NCBI RefSeq assembly: GCF_000153465.1
Contig: NZ_CH672387.1
Location: 2,519,903 to 2,583,902, forward strand
DNA length: 64,000 nucleotides
Direction of reading: 5' to 3'
Origin: Aurantimonas manganoxydans SI85-9A1
GTDB taxonomy: Bacteria > Pseudomonadota > Alphaproteobacteria > Rhizobiales > Rhizobiaceae
Within the stretch, counting starts at the first letter, position 1. The number at the start of each line of letters is the position of its first letter. Shown piece by piece: positions 62,522 through 64,000 of the stretch. A program made the position numbers and the translations under genes. The notes beneath the pieces were generated by a model that saw only the letters and a program-made list of their open reading frames with translations, was not told the origin of the DNA and ran no database searches.

Positions 62522-63589
62522 ATGCGGGCATTGCAACTCGTCGGCGACCGCGAACTCAAGCAGGTGGACCTGCCGCCTCCGCCGCCGCCCGGCCCCGGCG
62601 AGGTGACCGTCGACATTGCCGCGGTCGCGCTGAACCATATCGACGTCTGGGGCTGGCGTGGCATGGCCTTCGCCAAGCGCAAGATGCCGCTGGTCATCGG
62701 CGCCGAAGCGTCGGGCGTCGTCTCGGCCATCGGACCCGGCGTCGCTTCGGTGCTGCCCGGCCAGCTGGTGGCGATCTACGGTGCGCAGACCTGCGGCCTG
62801 TGCCGCCCCTGCCGCGAAGGCCGCGACAATCTCTGCGAACACGTTTCGGGCGTGCACGGCTTCCATCTCGACGGCTTCGCCCAGGAAAAGGTCAATCTGC
62901 CGGCGCGCCTCTTGGTCCCCGCCCCTCCCGGCTGCGACGCCATCGGCGCGGCGCTGGCGCCGGTGACCTTCGGCACGGTCGAGCACATGCTGTTCGACAA
63001 TGCCAAGCTCGAACCGGGCGAGACCATCCTCGTCCATGCCGGCGGGTCCGGCATCGGCTCGGCCGCGATCCAGCTCGCCAAGCGGCACGGCGCGACGGTG
63101 ATCACCACGGTCGGTTCCGACGACAAGGCCGAGCGCGCCCGGGTACTGGGTGCCGACCACGTCATCAACTACCGCGTCGACCGCTTCGAGGGCGTCACCC
63201 GCAAGCTGACCAAGAAGAAGGGCGTCGACGTCGTCTTCGAGCATGTCGGCGCCGACACCTGGGCCGGCTCCATGCTGTGCATGAAGCGCGGCGGCCGGCT
63301 GGTCACCTGCGGCTCGACCTCCGGCGTGTCCACCCAGATGAACCTGATGCAGCTCTTCCAGCAGCAGCTGAAGCTGTTCGGCTCCTTCGGCTGCCGCATG
63401 GAGAACATGCGCGACGCCATGCAGAAGATGGCCCGCGGCATCGTCCATCCGGTGATCGACACGGAGATCGGCTTCGACCAGATCGACATCGCGCTGAAGC
63501 GGATGGAGGCGCGCGAGGTGTTCGGCAAGATCGTGCTGCGCGTCGCCGACGAGGCCGGCACCGAATGCGCAAAACCGCGCGCGGCATGA
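62522..63589 (+). CDS. Zinc-type alcohol dehydrogenase of the lipid A cluster
   Basis: 355 residues, medium-chain dehydrogenase. Structural zinc cysteines in CGLCRPCREGRDNLC; Rossmann motif ILVHAGGSGIGSAAIQLAKR; VFEHVGADTWAGSM. Corresponds to adh2XL of Rhizobium, whose reaction is not proven but could be the enoyl reduction or an oxidation of the chain. Its TGA overlaps the ATG of the next gene (ATGA). Confidence 0.88.
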   Translation: MRALQLVGDRELKQVDLPPPPPPGPGEVTVDIAAVALNHIDVWGWRGMAFAKRKMPLVIGAEASGVVSAIGPGVASVLPGQLVAIYGAQTCGLCRPCREGRDNLCEHVSGVHGFHLDGFAQEKVNLPARLLVPAPPGCDAIGAALAPVTFGTVEHMLFDNAKLEPGETILVHAGGSGIGSAAIQLAKRHGATVITTVGSDDKAERARVLGADHVINYRVDRFEGVTRKLTKKKGVDVVFEHVGADTWAGSMLCMKRGGRLVTCGSTSGVSTQMNLMQLFQQQLKLFGSFGCRMENMRDAMQKMARGIVHPVIDTEIGFDQIDIALKRMEAREVFGKIVLRVADEAGTECAKPRAA

Positions 63590-64000
63590 ACCTCTTCGTC
63601 GCGCGCTATGCGCTGCGGGCCAAGCGCGCCGCGGACTTCGTCATTGCCCAGGTGCTGTTCGCCGCGCTGCGGACCATCCGGCTGCTACCGGCTGATGTCG
63701 GCCTGTCCTTCGCCGACCGCACGGCGCGGCTGCTCGGCCCGCGGACGAGCCGCCACCGGCTGGCCGTCGACAATCTGCAGCTGGCCTATCCGGAAAAGGA
63801 CGCGGCCTGGGTCGAGCAAGTCGCGCGGGACAATTGGGGCCAGATGGGCCGGCTCGCCGCCGAGTTCGTGTTCCTCGACGATCTCTTCGATTTCGACCCC
63901 GAGAACCCCGAGGCCGGGCGCATTGAGGTCGAGGGCGCCGAGATCTTCGCCGAACTGCGCAAGCGCAAGGGGCCGTTCATCTTCTTCACCGGCCACCTCG
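63586..64000 (+). CDS. lpxXL: Lipid A very-long-chain acyltransferase, 5' part
   Basis: The first 138 residues are in the window; the gene runs off the end. LpxL/HtrB-type start (FADRTARLLGPRTSRHRLAV, DNLQLAYPEKDAAWVEQVAR, NWGQMGRLAAEFVFLDDLFD), and the window ends at FFTGHL, the beginning of the HxxxxE/D active site. It attaches the AcpXL-bound C28 chain to lipid A in the inner membrane. ATG 63586 (ATGA overlap) or in-frame ATG 63565 start it. Confidence 0.9.
   Translation, partial: MNLFVARYALRAKRAADFVIAQVLFAALRTIRLLPADVGLSFADRTARLLGPRTSRHRLAVDNLQLAYPEKDAAWVEQVARDNWGQMGRLAAEFVFLDDLFDFDPENPEAGRIEVEGAEIFAELRKRKGPFIFFTGHL

Noticed and set aside
1-64000. tRNA or rRNA genes, toxin-antitoxin, restriction or known phage-defence operons
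   Set aside because: None could be recognised on either strand; the lone HTH gene at 48117 has no partner.

Overview
The window looks like a high-GC chromosome segment of an alphaproteobacterium of the Hyphomicrobiales (Rhizobiales) type. The main reasons are the acpXL / paired ketoacyl-synthase / adh / lpxXL cluster for very-long-chain-fatty-acid lipid A at the right end, a rplM-rpsI pair in alphaproteobacterial style, CtaA, DUF2842, DUF1289 and TadE-type genes, and dense, mostly monocistronic or two-gene transcription units with extensive antisense open frames. No rRNA, tRNA or CRISPR array was seen.

Layout. 1-11.1 kb: end of a probable thioredoxin reductase, a LysR regulator, an SRPBCC protein, a candidate structured small RNA, a SOUL heme-binding protein, a secreted repeat protein, cupin, O-acetylhomoserine sulfhydrylase, a Gfo/Idh/MocA oxidoreductase, a GAF-adenylate cyclase, a GNAT acetyltransferase, and a coupled enoyl-CoA hydratase / CoA-binding protein pair. 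11.1-19.4 kb: thioesterase, rplM-rpsI with a recognisable promoter and terminator, agmatinase-like ureohydrolase, a DegT aminotransferase, argC broken by four clustered one-base deletions, an HD-GYP protein, heme A synthase. 19.3-25.0 kb: exopolysaccharide genes (degenerate tyrosine-kinase-like protein, Wza-like lipoprotein, WbaP-like transferase), cysQ, two TadE-like pseudopilins. 25-48 kb: transporters, a sugar dehydrogenase, a MocR-type regulator lacking its cofactor lysine, the ATP-grasp / alpha-E / Anbu cluster (bacterial proteasome homologue), a frameshifted diguanylate cyclase, moaA, an amino-acid ABC uptake system without its ATPase, 3-hydroxyisobutyrate-dehydrogenase-like protein, Lrp, uracil-DNA glycosylase, GST, a histidine kinase, a retropepsin-like protease and a TauE/SafE permease.

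48-58.7 kb is a decayed accessory region around dusA. It holds a small HTH protein, a cytochrome c, IS21 and IS3 scraps, an integrase N-terminus next to the 5' end of dusA, then a three-level nest of insertion sequences: an IS256 element inside an IS5 element inside another IS5 element, each with its own target-site duplication. After the nest come a csbD pseudogene, a truncated IS256, an internally deleted IS630 element, and an IS481 element that split one copy of a duplicated segment.

58.7-64 kb returns to core genes: a MarR regulator and the lipid A cluster. AcpXL carries the growing C26-C30 hydroxy acyl chain, two ketoacyl synthases (one lacking the catalytic cysteine, so probably a partner subunit) and a zinc-type dehydrogenase extend it, and LpxXL transfers it to lipid A. 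The fabZXL dehydratase expected after acpXL is not present here.
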